Positions 26,658 to 36,955 of a DNA stretch of 64,000 bases are shown here, piece after piece (positions within the stretch are counted from its first letter, which is position 1; every line of letters starts with the position of its first letter). The position numbers and the translations under genes are program-made. Under the pieces are notes generated by a model. The model was not told where the DNA came from. It worked only from the letters and a program-made list of their open reading frames with translations, and ran no database searches. Origin of the DNA: Gammaproteobacteria bacterium 42_54_T18 (lineage in GTDB: Bacteria > Pseudomonadota > Gammaproteobacteria > Pseudomonadales > Ketobacteraceae); assembly GCA_002163245.1 (NCBI GenBank), contig MAAL01000037.1:1-64000 (forward strand). The letters run 5' to 3'.

Positions 26658-28061
26658 CTATCTCTTCCCTCCTTTTACAAAGCGCTCATCATCATAATAC
26701 AACGCCTCCTTAAAACTCGTACTAAAATCCCCTGTCGCCTGTAAGTCCACCAATATTGTTTTTAATCCCCACTGCAAACGATTCACTAATAAGAATGGTT
26801 TGGGCAAATTCATTGATTTTTTATTCTTATTTTCATAAATAAAAAATCGATTGCCTTCCTCTTTATATTCTTTGGTATAGGTAAAAGGCCCGTCAGATGT
26901 AATAGGAGCCACAATAAACCCATAAAGGTCCCATTGATAATCCCAATCAAATTTCGATTCATTACCCACAAATCCCATTTCGCGAATAAATATCTTGAAA
27001 CTATCTTTATCTCCTCCCAAAACAGCCTTCACTGCCCCTCGCCACGACTCAAGAAATTCTGATTCAAAATAACGAACACAACCAAAATCCAGAAATACAA
27101 CCTGTCCATTATCTCGAAATAAGTAATTACCTGGGTGAGGGTCACCATTAAAAAAACCAAATTTAAAAATGGACTCATAACTCATACGAAACAATGTTTC
27201 CGCAGCTCGGTTTTTTGCTTCCTGTGATGCCGTGTCTCTGAATTCATAAAACCCTTTGCCTTCCATGAATTCTGTCACTAACACGTTATCTGAGCACAAT
27301 TCCTCTACAACTTCTGGAATAATAATATTCTTATCACTAGGCCAGCACGTGAATGCATATTGCTGATTTTTGGCCTCCCTCTTATAATCACATTCCTCAA
27401 CAATACGATCATGAAGCTCCTTAAAGAGGGCTTTATTGTCTATCGACATGCCCATCACCGAAGAGGCCATTGCAGCCATGGGTACAAATCTATCAATAAG
27501 AGACAAATCACTACTGATTGCCTCTTTCACCCCTGGGTATTGTATCTTAACGGCAACGGCTCGACCTTTGTACACAGCCTTATGAACTTGACCAATGGAA
27601 GCCGCAGCCACTGCCTCAGACTCAAATGATTCAAACACGTCCTCTAAAGGTCGCCCCAACTCTTTCACCAGTAGCGACTTAATTTCATAAAAAGGCAATG
27701 AGCTGGCTTCCGCTTGCAACTTTGCCATCACGCGTTGTGCTTCAGGGGGCAATTGAGTTGTCATATAACTGGCCATCTGGCCAAATTTCATTACCAAACC
27801 TTTCAGCTGATCCATATCTTCGAATAGCTTTGAGGCCATATCAACAGCATCTTTTGTTAGCTCTTCTCTATTTTCGATTATTGAAAGATCAGCATTAAGC
27901 ACATTATCAGCAAGATGAACTACCTTGCCTGAAAGAGCCCCTTGGGTTTTATGCTTGATAAGACTTTTGGCGACACCAACACCCAACTTAGCAGAAAGCT
28001 TAGCTGTTACTAATGTACGTTTGCGAAATCCTTGTGCGACTGATGAAAAATTCTTATCCAT
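26658..28061 (-). CDS. ABC1/AarF (UbiB-ADCK) atypical protein kinase-like protein
   Basis: The ~467-residue protein carries the ABC1 family signatures: the KxGQ motif (LVMKFGQMASYM), the Ala-rich loop AAASIGQVHKA that replaces the glycine-rich loop, VAVKIQYPG with the ATP-contacting Lys, and catalytic GDPHPGNYLF and FLDFGCVRYF. Family members act in isoprenoid-quinone and lipid homeostasis, and the real activity is ATPase-like. It is not UbiB itself: it lacks the usual C-terminal membrane pair. I chose the ATG at 28061 for its strong AAAGGAGAG site; a GTG lies six bases upstream. It stands alone, divergent from the flavoenzyme at 28168. Confidence 0.88.
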   Translation of the reverse strand: MDKNFSSVAQGFRKRTLVTAKLSAKLGVGVAKSLIKHKTQGALSGKVVHLADNVLNADLSIIENREELTKDAVDMASKLFEDMDQLKGLVMKFGQMASYMTTQLPPEAQRVMAKLQAEASSLPFYEIKSLLVKELGRPLEDVFESFESEAVAAASIGQVHKAVYKGRAVAVKIQYPGVKEAISSDLSLIDRFVPMAAMASSVMGMSIDNKALFKELHDRIVEECDYKREAKNQQYAFTCWPSDKNIIIPEVVEELCSDNVLVTEFMEGKGFYEFRDTASQEAKNRAAETLFRMSYESIFKFGFFNGDPHPGNYLFRDNGQVVFLDFGCVRYFESEFLESWRGAVKAVLGGDKDSFKIFIREMGFVGNESKFDWDYQWDLYGFIVAPITSDGPFTYTKEYKEEGNRFFIYENKNKKSMNLPKPFLLVNRLQWGLKTILVDLQATGDFSTSFKEALYYDDERFVKGGKR

Positions 28062-28167
28062 AACCACTCTCTCCTTTTATACCCATAAGCAATTAGACTA
28101 ACAGACTCTTCTTCTAATTGTATATCCCCAGGTCATACTCACGTTATGATGACAAACCACCGCAAAC

Positions 28168-29556
28168 ATGAAGCAAAGACAAATGAACACAACAACACTA
28201 CTTAATGCACTGTTATCACAATTCCCTAAACTCCTGGAGCAGTCAAAGCACGCTCTCGAGCAACACAGTGGTGATGAATCCTGGCACCCCAAACAACAGC
28301 CGATTGCTGTTATTTACCCAACCTCCACCCAAGACGTGAGTGATATTGCCGCCTTATGCCATCAATACAACATCGCCATGTCAATTTTTGGTGCAGGCAC
28401 TAGTGTCGAAGGTCAATCAATCCCCGCTCCGGACTCCTTATGTATTGATATGAGCCGAATGGATACATTGCTAGCGCTTCACCCTGATGACCAAGACTGC
28501 ATTGTGCAAGCAGGACTAACTCGACTCGAATTAAACGCACAGATTAAAGACCAGGGCTTATTCTTTCCTGTCGACCCTGGTGCCAATGCCAGTATTGGAG
28601 GCATGTGTGCAACACGCGCCTCAGGTACCAATGCAGTAAAATATGGAACCATGAAGCACAATGTACTAGGCCTTACCGCCGTAACCGCAGACGGCACAAT
28701 TATCCAGACCGGAGGTCGTGCACGTAAAAGCTCCAGCGGTTATGATTTAACGTCTCTGCTTATCGGCTCAGAGGGTACCTTAGCAATTATCACAGAGATT
28801 ACGTTACGGCTTCAAGGTATCCCCGAAAATACCGCGATTGCAACAGTCCAATTCCAAAACCTTGAAACCCTTACGCTGTTGGTATTTCAAGTACTGCAAC
28901 TAGGTATCCCAATCGCCCGAGTTGAATTGTTAGATAAACCAGCCATCACAGCAGTCAATCATTATGCGAAACTACAACTGCAAGAAAACCACACCCTATT
29001 CTTTGAATTTCACGGAAGCCTGCAGTACATTCAAGAACAAACCACTGCAGTAGAAAAGTTAAGCCTGGAACTGGGTGGCTCTCACTTTTCCTGGGCCACA
29101 CAGCAAGAAGACAAAAATCGCTTATGGAAGGCTCGCCATAACGTATTATATGCTGCGAAAGCGACCCTACCCAACAGCACCGTATGGACAACGGATGTGT
29201 GCGTTCCAATTTCAGCACTCGCTCAATGTATTCTCGACACCCATGAAGATATCCAAAACAGCGGTTTATTGGCGCCGATAGTAGGGCACGTTGGTGATGG
29301 TAACTTCCATCTTTTGATCGTCATTCCAAATGGTGACGCCAATGCTCAACAACAAGCAAGCATACTCAATGAGAAACTCATTCATCGAGCCCTAGCAATG
29401 GGGGGAACCTGCACAGGTGAACACGGGATAGGTAAAGGAAAAAAGCGCTGGTTAATAGAAGAACACGGCAGCAGCATTGGCATAATGAAAACGATCAAAT
29501 CCAGCTTAGATCCCAAGAACCTACTGGGACGAGGAAATATTTTTTCACTAGAATGA
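28168..29556 (+). CDS. FAD-linked oxidase, GlcD / D-lactate dehydrogenase-like
   Basis: The 462-residue flavoprotein of the PCMH-type FAD-binding family oxidises a 2-hydroxy acid such as D-lactate or glycolate. The FAD-binding part shows FGAGTSVEGQSIP, PGANASIGGMCATRASGTNAVKYGT and GLIGSEGTLAIIT-type sequence (LLIGSEGTLAI). The C-terminal substrate part shows GHVGDGNFHLLI and GEHGIGKGKKRW, with the metal-binding His residues typical of mitochondrial-type D-lactate dehydrogenases. The size is that of a single-chain enzyme without the Fe-S subunit. An alternative ATG lies five codons downstream (28183). The exact substrate is not settled. Confidence 0.87.
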   Translation: MKQRQMNTTTLLNALLSQFPKLLEQSKHALEQHSGDESWHPKQQPIAVIYPTSTQDVSDIAALCHQYNIAMSIFGAGTSVEGQSIPAPDSLCIDMSRMDTLLALHPDDQDCIVQAGLTRLELNAQIKDQGLFFPVDPGANASIGGMCATRASGTNAVKYGTMKHNVLGLTAVTADGTIIQTGGRARKSSSGYDLTSLLIGSEGTLAIITEITLRLQGIPENTAIATVQFQNLETLTLLVFQVLQLGIPIARVELLDKPAITAVNHYAKLQLQENHTLFFEFHGSLQYIQEQTTAVEKLSLELGGSHFSWATQQEDKNRLWKARHNVLYAAKATLPNSTVWTTDVCVPISALAQCILDTHEDIQNSGLLAPIVGHVGDGNFHLLIVIPNGDANAQQQASILNEKLIHRALAMGGTCTGEHGIGKGKKRWLIEEHGSSIGIMKTIKSSLDPKNLLGRGNIFSLE

Positions 29557-29657
29557 CACTAAGTAACAAACACCCAAGGGGAATTCAAAGAGAATTACGT
29601 TTATACGCAATAAAAATGCTACTAGATTGCCGTATAGCACTTTTTGTTGTGTATAAA

Positions 29658-30848
29658 TCATCTCGGCAATTTTATAGAAATAATACTGGTTATAAAAATA
29701 AAGACCGTCGACACAACCAAACACGCCTCCAACCCATACCACTGAAACACCACACCAGACAGCAACGTCCCCAACAATCGCCCCGCTGCATTCGCCATAT
29801 AATAGAAACCAACATCAAGAGAAACCCCTTCTTCTTTAGCATAAGACACTATAAGAAAGGAATGCACTGAAGAGTTGACGGCAAACACTGCGCCAAATAT
29901 CAAAAGCCCACCAATCAAAACATAATCAGCAGCAATGTTAAAATAAAGCCCACCGGCAATAACTAATGGCAGTAGACACAACGCTATAGACCATTCAAAT
30001 GCTGTTTTGCCATCGGGCACATTGCCTCGTTCAACACCCGTTATTTTAGGTGCGATGGTTTGCACAAAACCATAACCCATAATCCATGCAGCCATCATCA
30101 TACCAACTTGCATATGATGCCAATGTAATTGTGACTGTAAATAAACGGGTAACGCAACAACAAACCAAACATCCCTAGAACCAAATAAAAACAATCGCGC
30201 TGCAGACAGTCGGTTCACAGCTGCACTTTTAGAAAAAATTTCGGTGAATTTAGGTTTATACAACGTTTTCCCAAGGTTCTTATCCAACAACAAACCGCTC
30301 AGTGTTAAAACCATCACTAAGACGATTGCCATTAAGGCTACTGCTCCCTGAAAACCTAACCAAGCTAACAGCAACGCCCCAAGGAAAAAACCTGCACCTT
30401 TTAACGTATTCTTCGACCCAGTCAAAATGGCCACCCAACGATATAGCTGACCTTGTGCATCGCCGGGAACCAACAATTTAATACTACTTTTAGCACTCAT
30501 TTTATTCAGATCTTTGGCAATGCCCGACAAGGCCTGAGCCACCATGACATATAAAACCGTTAACATGGATTGATCAACTAATAACATTGTCAATGACACT
30601 ATTTGCAGAAATAATCCAACCTGCATGGTGACATTAAGCCCAACTCTTGCCGCCAACCAACCGCCAAATAGATTAGTGACAATGCCAAAAAACTCATACA
30701 GCAAAAATAACGTTGCTACTTCCAGCGGGCTATAACCTAAGTTATGGAAAAACAACACCACCAACATGCGTAAGGCACCATCTGTAATAGTAAACGCCCA
30801 ATAACTTGCAGTAACGACGAGGTATTGTTGAAGTGCTCGATCCATCAT
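29658..30848 (-). CDS. arsJ: Organoarsenical efflux MFS transporter ArsJ
   Basis: The 396-residue major facilitator protein has about 11–12 hydrophobic segments. Its N-terminus (YLVVTASYWAFTITDGALRMLVVLFFHNLGYSPL) and the loop SGIAKDLNKMSAKSSIKLLVP match ArsJ. It lies 33 bases downstream of a GAPDH gene, the pairing characteristic of ArsJ systems: GAPDH makes 1-arseno-3-phosphoglycerate from arsenate and glyceraldehyde-3-phosphate, and ArsJ exports it. No arsR or arsC is visible nearby, which is unusual for an ars locus. The function is family knowledge applied to clear similarity. Confidence 0.9.
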   Translation of the reverse strand: MMDRALQQYLVVTASYWAFTITDGALRMLVVLFFHNLGYSPLEVATLFLLYEFFGIVTNLFGGWLAARVGLNVTMQVGLFLQIVSLTMLLVDQSMLTVLYVMVAQALSGIAKDLNKMSAKSSIKLLVPGDAQGQLYRWVAILTGSKNTLKGAGFFLGALLLAWLGFQGAVALMAIVLVMVLTLSGLLLDKNLGKTLYKPKFTEIFSKSAAVNRLSAARLFLFGSRDVWFVVALPVYLQSQLHWHHMQVGMMMAAWIMGYGFVQTIAPKITGVERGNVPDGKTAFEWSIALCLLPLVIAGGLYFNIAADYVLIGGLLIFGAVFAVNSSVHSFLIVSYAKEEGVSLDVGFYYMANAAGRLLGTLLSGVVFQWYGLEACLVVSTVFIFITSIISIKLPR

Positions 30849-30881
30849 TAATCTAACTCATCACCTATAAAGACAGTCTAA

Positions 30882-31889
30882 TTACAAAGACGATGCAATT
30901 TTTTTAGCTAATTCCATCATCCTGTGCACATACCCCATTTCATTGTCATACCAGGTAAGTAGCTTCACTTGAGTTTGATTAATGACCATCGTAGATAGCG
31001 CATCAATGACACTAGAACGTGTATCGTTCGTATAATCAATCGACACCAATGGTCGCTCTTCGTAACCCAACACTCCGGCCAAATGATTCTCTGCGGCGTC
31101 CTTTAATGCTGCATTCACTCGCTCAACTGACACTGGTGTGTCCACTTCAAACACACAATCAGTTAACGAAGCATTGGCAAGGGGGACACGGACAGCAATA
31201 CCGTTAATTTTCCCTTTTAATTCTGGAAAGATTTCTGTTATAGCTGTTGCAGAACCGGTACTTGTCGGAATTAGCGACATACCGCTGGCACGAGCCCGAC
31301 GCAAGTCCTTATGATATTCATCTAGAATACTTTGCGTATTTGTCACATCGTGAATCGTAGTGATACTGCCGTGCTTTATTCCGAAATTCTTTTGAATAAC
31401 ATCAACAACCGGAGCAATACAATTGGTTGTACAAGATGCAGCAGTTACAATGTGATGCTCCTCAGGCTTATAAAGCTGATCATTCACCCCCATTACGATA
31501 TTTAAGGTGCCATCCTTTACTGGCGACGAGACAACAACTTTCTTAACCCCTTGATCAAAGAACGGCTGCAATGTTTCTTTAGACTTAAACTTACCTGTAC
31601 ATTCAATAACAATATCGACCCCCAACGCTCCCCAGGGCGTATCGGCTATTGCTGTATTTTGGGAATAGCCAACAGGTTTACCATTAACATATAGATAGCT
31701 GTCGTGTGATGTGACTTTCTGAGGCCATGTACCGTGCACCGAATCAAATGTTAATAGGTGCGCTGCGGCCTCACTTTCACCCGCAATTTCATTAACATGA
31801 ACAATCTCCAGTTCGGGCCAGCCCCAGGCAGCACGAAATGCTAACCTCCCCATACGCCCAAAACCGTTAATTCCTACTTTGATCGTCAT
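30882..31889 (-). CDS. ArsJ-associated glyceraldehyde-3-phosphate dehydrogenase
   Basis: The 335-residue NAD-dependent GAPDH shows [13 protein letters not shown] for NAD, the active-site ASCTTNC with catalytic Cys, [25 protein letters not shown] and the C-terminal WYDNEMGY. Coupling to arsJ marks it as the arsenate-detoxifying paralogue, which accepts arsenate in place of phosphate, rather than the glycolytic enzyme. The ATG at 31889 has GAAGAGAT upstream. It is the first gene of the two-gene unit. Confidence 0.92.
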   Translation of the reverse strand: MTIKVGINGFGRMGRLAFRAAWGWPELEIVHVNEIAGESEAAAHLLTFDSVHGTWPQKVTSHDSYLYVNGKPVGYSQNTAIADTPWGALGVDIVIECTGKFKSKETLQPFFDQGVKKVVVSSPVKDGTLNIVMGVNDQLYKPEEHHIVTAASCTTNCIAPVVDVIQKNFGIKHGSITTIHDVTNTQSILDEYHKDLRRARASGMSLIPTSTGSATAITEIFPELKGKINGIAVRVPLANASLTDCVFEVDTPVSVERVNAALKDAAENHLAGVLGYEERPLVSIDYTNDTRSSVIDALSTMVINQTQVKLLTWYDNEMGYVHRMMELAKKIASSL

Positions 31890-32249
31890 ATTTATCTCTT
31901 CAATAGTACGTACTTTAAGGTTTGTTGATCTAGCCGAAAGTAAAGATAGAGTCGACAGCCAATGCCCAACGGCGGCATTATATATGCCTACTCACAACGA
32001 CATCAACACCCCCTAAAAATTACTCAAAAAGGGTAAGTTTGTCATACAAATGAAATACAATCAGGATATACAAACTGGTTATTTAATCAGTACTTTCAAT
32101 AATCTAACACAAGATATTTGTCGAATCGGGGCTATTTATGAGATACTCCCCCGCCCCCAATGGGGAAGTAGTACATTTATTTTTGGTATCTGGCTTGATA
32201 CCCCCGAATTTACTGGGATACAGCGTATTTCAAGTCCAAACAACGTTTA
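31890..32249. promoter_or_regulatory. Divergent region between arsJ operon and gltB
   Basis: These 360 bases carry the promoters of the GAPDH–arsJ unit (minus) and gltBD (plus), though I cannot place boxes with confidence. A CCCCCGCCCCC run occurs near 32150. A 66-codon plus-strand frame at 32050–32250 has no ribosome binding site and no recognisable product; I treat it as leader sequence. Confidence 0.35.
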
Positions 32250-32307
32250 AGCCCCACAAAGAATAGGGCTATTTTTTGAGGGTAAGCCCAACCGAGAGGT
32301 TTCGGCT
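32250..32307 (+). promoter_or_regulatory. Structured gltB leader: terminator-like hairpin and alternative pairing
   Basis: AGCCC (32250–32254) pairs with GGGCT (32266–32270), followed by ATTTTTT, a small Rho-independent-terminator-like element 58 bases before the gltB ATG. The same GGGCT can instead pair with a second AGCCC at 32285–32289. That second segment can also form its own hairpin with GGCT at 32304–32307, capped by AACC-GAGA-GGTT with a GNRA loop. These exclusive pairings resemble an attenuator. The gltB Shine-Dalgarno AGGAAG follows at 32316. The mechanism and signal are inference. Confidence 0.4.
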
Positions 32308-32327
32308 ACAAATATAGGAAGTTCTAA

Positions 32328-35300
32328 ATGACCAACATTAGCAATAAATCGGGTGGCTTGTATCGCTCTGAATTTGAGCACGACAGCTGTGGTATCGGCT
32401 TTGTAGCCAACCTTAAGGGCAAAAAGTCCCACGATATTATTGAGAATGCGCTAACCATGCTCACATGCATGGAGCACCGTGGTGGTACCGGCTTTGATGT
32501 AAAAAGCGGTGACGGTGCAGGTATTCTATTTCAAATTCCTCATGACTTTTTTGCTGCTGAAGCAACTAAGTTAGGCTTTTCTATTCCCGAATTTGGTGAA
32601 TATGGCGTTGGGATGACATTCTTTCCCGCCGAGCCGGAGCTTACTGAAGCTTGCCGCAAGATTTTAAACGCCAATATAGAAGAATTAGGGCTAACCCTTT
32701 TAGGTTACCGTGAAGTGCCCGGTGACAATTCTATGTTGGGTGGAGCCTCTGTCGAGACAGAGCCGCAGATCGAACAAGTATTTATCCAAAAGCCAAGTGA
32801 CCTGTCGCAACAAGAGTTCGAGCGAAAGTTGTTTGTACTACGCAAATACACAGCTCACACAATAAATGACGGTATTACTAAAGGTCGTAATGACTTCTAT
32901 ATAGCGTCTATGTCTTCGCGAACTATCGTGTACAAAGGACAGTTCACCACAGCCCAGGTGAGACAATATTATTTAGATCTACAGAATGAACAAGTAACCA
33001 CCACAATGGCCATGTTCCATTCTCGTTTTTCTACCAACACATTCCCTGCTTGGCATCGCGCGCAGCCATTCCGTTACTTATCTCACAACGGTGAGATCAA
33101 TACGGTTCAAGGCAACATCAACTGGATGAATGCCCGCGAAGCCATGTATAAGTCGGTTAACTTCAGTGATGCCGAACTTAACATGCTGATGCCTATCTGC
33201 AACCGCAGCAATTCAGATTCTGCAAACCTAGATATGGCCATTGAATTACTTGTTTTAAGCGGTCGCCCGTTACAACAAGTTATGATGATGATGGTTCCTG
33301 AAGCATGGCAAAGTCAGGACGACATGGATCCTACAAAACGTGCATTCTATGAATACTACGCTTGCATAATGGAACCTTGGGACGGCCCAGCATCTATTTC
33401 CTTTAGTGATGGAAAAATGATTGGAGCAACATTGGACCGTAACGGTTTGCGCCCTTCACGTTACCTCTTAACGGATGACGGCACACTTATCATGGGATCC
33501 GAAACAGGAACCTTGTGCGTTGACCAGTCAACTGTCGTTGAAAAAGGTCGCTTACAACCTGGCAAGATTTTTATCGCAGACCTTGAAAAAGGCCGCATCA
33601 TCAGTGATGACGAAGTTAAATCTGAGGTTTGCTCTGCACAGCCTTACGGCGAGTGGCTTGCTGAAAACAAGATTGTTCTCAGTGAGCTTCCAGTACCAAC
33701 TACATCAATTGCTCAGCCTCCATTATCTAACCTAACCAAAATGCAAAAAGCATTCGGTTATAGCAATGAAGATCTTAATTTGATCTTGGCTGAAATGGTT
33801 GGAACCGGCAAAGAACCTCTAGGTGCGATGGGTACAGATACTCCGCTTGCCGTTCTTTCCGATCGGCCGCAACAGTTATCTCATTATTTCAAGCAACTGT
33901 TTGCCCAGGTAACCAATCCACCAATAGACCCTATTCGTGAAGAATTGGTGATGTCGTTGCGAGGATACGTTGGTTCTTCCCACAACCTTTTAGAAGAAAC
34001 ACCTAAACATTGTCATAAAGTTGAAATCTCTCAACCGGTATTAACCAATGAAGAGTTAAGAAAACTTCAACACATAGATCATGACCACCTACAATCAAAG
34101 ACAATCAATATCACGTTCAAAGCGACCGGCGATGACGGTGAGCTTAAAACAGCACTCGATCGTATATGCCAATATGCAAAAGATGCAGTTAATGGCGGCT
34201 ACGATATTTTAGTGCTTAGTGACCGTACAATTGACTCTGATCACGCAGCAATCCCTTCAGTACTCGCAACAGCCGCTGTTCACCATTATCTTATCCGTGA
34301 AGGCCTCAGAGCCAAAGCAGATATCATTATTGAAGCAGCGGACATTCGTGAAACCCATCACTTTGCAACAGTATTAGGTTACGGTGCTGCAGCAGTAAAC
34401 CCTTATCTAGCACTCGAAACTATGTATGGTTTACGTGACGAAGGCGTGATTAAGTCTGGTCTCACTAATGATGATGTTGTTGCAAAGTACATCAAAGCAG
34501 TAAGCAGTGGACTATTAAAGATATTCTCAAAAATGGGCATATCTACATTGCAATCTTATCAAGGTGCTCAAATTTTTGAAGCGCTCGGAATCAACAGCGA
34601 TGTTGTTGACGCTTATTTCACTGGCACGGTTAGTCGTATTCAGGGCGTAAGCTTGGATCAAATTGCACAAGAAGCATTATTGCGTCACAGAGAAGGCTTC
34701 CCAGAAGAAGACCGCATCGTAATGGATGACCTTCTTAAATCTGGCGGTGATTATGCTTGGCGTAACGATGGTGAAAAGCACCTTTTCAACCCATCAGTTA
34801 TTCGCTTGTTACAACACTCAACTGCTAGCAATAACAAAGCGCAGTTTAAAGAGTATGCCAACCTTGTTGATTCACAAAGTAAAGATGCCTACACCCTACG
34901 CGGATTACTAGAATTCAGCGCAGGCCACAAATCAATTCCTTTGGAAGAAGTGGAACCCATCGAGAACATCTTCAAACGTTTTGCCTCTGGCGCAATGTCT
35001 TTTGGATCGATTTCTTGGGAAGCTCACACAACACTAGCCATTGCTATGAACCGCATCGGCGGCAAGAGCAACAGTGGTGAGGGTGGTGAAGATCCGATTC
35101 GCTTCAAGCCAATGGAAAATGGCGACTCCATGAAGTCTCGCATTAAACAGGTTGCCTCTGGTCGCTTCGGTGTTACCAGCTACTACCTTGCCAATGCCGA
35201 TGAGTTACAAATTAAAATGGCTCAGGGCGCGAAACCTGGCGAAGGCGGTCAATTACCCGGCCATAAAGTTGATGCATGGATTGGACGCACTCGTGGCTCC

Positions 35301-36935
35301 ACGCCAGGTGTTGGATTAATATCACCTCCTCCACATCACGACATCTACTCTATCGAAGATTTGTCTCAGTTAATTTACGATCTTAAAAATGCCAATCGTG
35401 AGGCACGCGTTAACGTTAAGTTAGTATCTGAAGCTGGCGTTGGTACGATTGCATCTGGTGTATGTAAAGCTTATGCCGATGTTGTACTCATCGCGGGCCA
35501 CGATGGCGGCACAGGGGCATCCCCTCTTAGTTCCATCAAGCACGCAGGGCTGCCTTGGGAACTGGGTCTAGCAGAAACCCACCAAACGTTGGTACGCAAC
35601 AAGCTACGTAGCCGTATCACCGTTCAAACTGACGGACAGCTAAAGACACCTCGCGATCTTGCAGTCGCAACCTTACTTGGCGCTGAAGAATGGGGCATGG
35701 CAACAACTGCACTTGTAGTTGAAGGCTGTATCATGATGCGTAAGTGTCACCTCAACACCTGCCCAGTTGGCATCGCAACACAAGACAAAGAGTTACGTGG
35801 GCGTTTTGCCGGTCAAGCTGACATCCTGGTTAACTTTTTCACCATGATGGCAGAAGGTCTACGCGAAATCATGGCTGAGCTCGGTTTCCGAACCATCAAC
35901 GAGATGGTAGGACAAACTCATTGCTTAAAGCCGCGTGACGATGTTGATCACTGGAAATACAAAGGTGTTGACCTTAAACCGCTTCTTTACAAAGAAAAGT
36001 CTGCAGCTAGCGAAACCCTATACTGTTCTACAGAGCAAAAACATCTGATTCACGACATTGTGGATCGCAAGATGATGAAAGATGCAAAGGACGCCATCGA
36101 AAACAAAACACCGGTAAACTTAGAGTACTCGGTAATCAACACCGACAGAACTATCGGTGCCATGTTGTCGAATGAAATATCCAAAAAGTATGAAGCTGAA
36201 GGTCTACCTGAAAACACTATCAAAGTTAAGTTTAATGGCTCTGCTGGACAAAGTTTCGGTTGTTTCTCTGCCAAAGGGCTTCGCTTTGAGCTTGAAGGTG
36301 ATGCCAATGATTACTTCGGTAAAGGTTTATCCGGAGCCAACCTTGTTGTCTACCCAGCGAAAGAAGCCACCTTCTCCGCTCGTGACAACATTCTAATTGG
36401 TAACGTTGCATTCTTTGGTGCTACTGGTGGTAAAGCGTTTATCCGCGGTATCGCAGGTGAACGCTTCTGTGTTCGTAACTCAGGTGCCACCGCTGTTGTT
36501 GAAGGCGTTGGTGATCACGGCTGTGAATATATGACCGGTGGTAAAGCTGTCATTCTTGGTGCAACAGGCCGTAACTTTGCTGCGGGTATGTCCGGCGGTA
36601 TTGCTTATGTATTGGATAATAACCAAGACTTTGCCAGTAAGTGCAACATGGAAATGGTTGAACTAGAAACGCTAGAAGACGCCAAAGAAATTGAAGAACT
36701 TAAAGCACTTATTGCTGAACACAAAGAAAACACCAACTCTGATGTTGCTGACGAATTACTTGCTGACTGGGATAACTCGGTTAAGCGCTTTGTGAAAGTT
36801 ATGCCTGTTGATTTCAAAAAAATGCAGGGGTATATGGACCAAGCACGTGATACCGGTAAATTTGAGTCTGAGTATGATGTAGCGGTCGAAGCTTTCGATA
36901 TGCACCTTAACAACCTGGCTGCGCAGAAAGCTTAA
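32328..36935 (+). CDS. gltB: Glutamate synthase (NADPH) large subunit
   Basis: The 1535-residue GltB makes glutamate from glutamine and 2-oxoglutarate. A short propeptide precedes Cys21 (HDSCGIGFVA), the nucleophile of the glutaminase domain (to about residue 430). The central domain, the FMN/synthase domain (with GEGGEDPIRFKP and GHDGGTGASPLSSIKHAG) and the 3Fe-4S cysteines CMMRKCHLNTC (about residues 1135–1146) follow. The C-terminal beta-helix GXGXG domain completes it. The length is normal. AGGAAG lies six bases before the ATG. gltD follows after 20 bases. Confidence 0.98.
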   Translation: MTNISNKSGGLYRSEFEHDSCGIGFVANLKGKKSHDIIENALTMLTCMEHRGGTGFDVKSGDGAGILFQIPHDFFAAEATKLGFSIPEFGEYGVGMTFFPAEPELTEACRKILNANIEELGLTLLGYREVPGDNSMLGGASVETEPQIEQVFIQKPSDLSQQEFERKLFVLRKYTAHTINDGITKGRNDFYIASMSSRTIVYKGQFTTAQVRQYYLDLQNEQVTTTMAMFHSRFSTNTFPAWHRAQPFRYLSHNGEINTVQGNINWMNAREAMYKSVNFSDAELNMLMPICNRSNSDSANLDMAIELLVLSGRPLQQVMMMMVPEAWQSQDDMDPTKRAFYEYYACIMEPWDGPASISFSDGKMIGATLDRNGLRPSRYLLTDDGTLIMGSETGTLCVDQSTVVEKGRLQPGKIFIADLEKGRIISDDEVKSEVCSAQPYGEWLAENKIVLSELPVPTTSIAQPPLSNLTKMQKAFGYSNEDLNLILAEMVGTGKEPLGAMGTDTPLAVLSDRPQQLSHYFKQLFAQVTNPPIDPIREELVMSLRGYVGSSHNLLEETPKHCHKVEISQPVLTNEELRKLQHIDHDHLQSKTINITFKATGDDGELKTALDRICQYAKDAVNGGYDILVLSDRTIDSDHAAIPSVLATAAVHHYLIREGLRAKADIIIEAADIRETHHFATVLGYGAAAVNPYLALETMYGLRDEGVIKSGLTNDDVVAKYIKAVSSGLLKIFSKMGISTLQSYQGAQIFEALGINSDVVDAYFTGTVSRIQGVSLDQIAQEALLRHREGFPEEDRIVMDDLLKSGGDYAWRNDGEKHLFNPSVIRLLQHSTASNNKAQFKEYANLVDSQSKDAYTLRGLLEFSAGHKSIPLEEVEPIENIFKRFASGAMSFGSISWEAHTTLAIAMNRIGGKSNSGEGGEDPIRFKPMENGDSMKSRIKQVASGRFGVTSYYLANADELQIKMAQGAKPGEGGQLPGHKVDAWIGRTRGSTPGVGLISPPPHHDIYSIEDLSQLIYDLKNANREARVNVKLVSEAGVGTIASGVCKAYADVVLIAGHDGGTGASPLSSIKHAGLPWELGLAETHQTLVRNKLRSRITVQTDGQLKTPRDLAVATLLGAEEWGMATTALVVEGCIMMRKCHLNTCPVGIATQDKELRGRFAGQADILVNFFTMMAEGLREIMAELGFRTINEMVGQTHCLKPRDDVDHWKYKGVDLKPLLYKEKSAASETLYCSTEQKHLIHDIVDRKMMKDAKDAIENKTPVNLEYSVINTDRTIGAMLSNEISKKYEAEGLPENTIKVKFNGSAGQSFGCFSAKGLRFELEGDANDYFGKGLSGANLVVYPAKEATFSARDNILIGNVAFFGATGGKAFIRGIAGERFCVRNSGATAVVEGVGDHGCEYMTGGKAVILGATGRNFAAGMSGGIAYVLDNNQDFASKCNMEMVELETLEDAKEIEELKALIAEHKENTNSDVADELLADWDNSVKRFVKVMPVDFKKMQGYMDQARDTGKFESEYDVAVEAFDMHLNNLAAQKA

Positions 36936-36955
36936 GCTGAATAGGAGATAAAATA

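Noticed and set aside
26658-28061. UbiB itself
   Set aside because: The ABC1 motifs are present, but there are no ubi neighbours and no C-terminal transmembrane pair; kept as ABC1-family only.
32050-32250. 66-codon plus-strand frame just before the gltB leader hairpin
   Set aside because: No Shine-Dalgarno and no recognisable product. The region is better explained as 5' leader of gltB.
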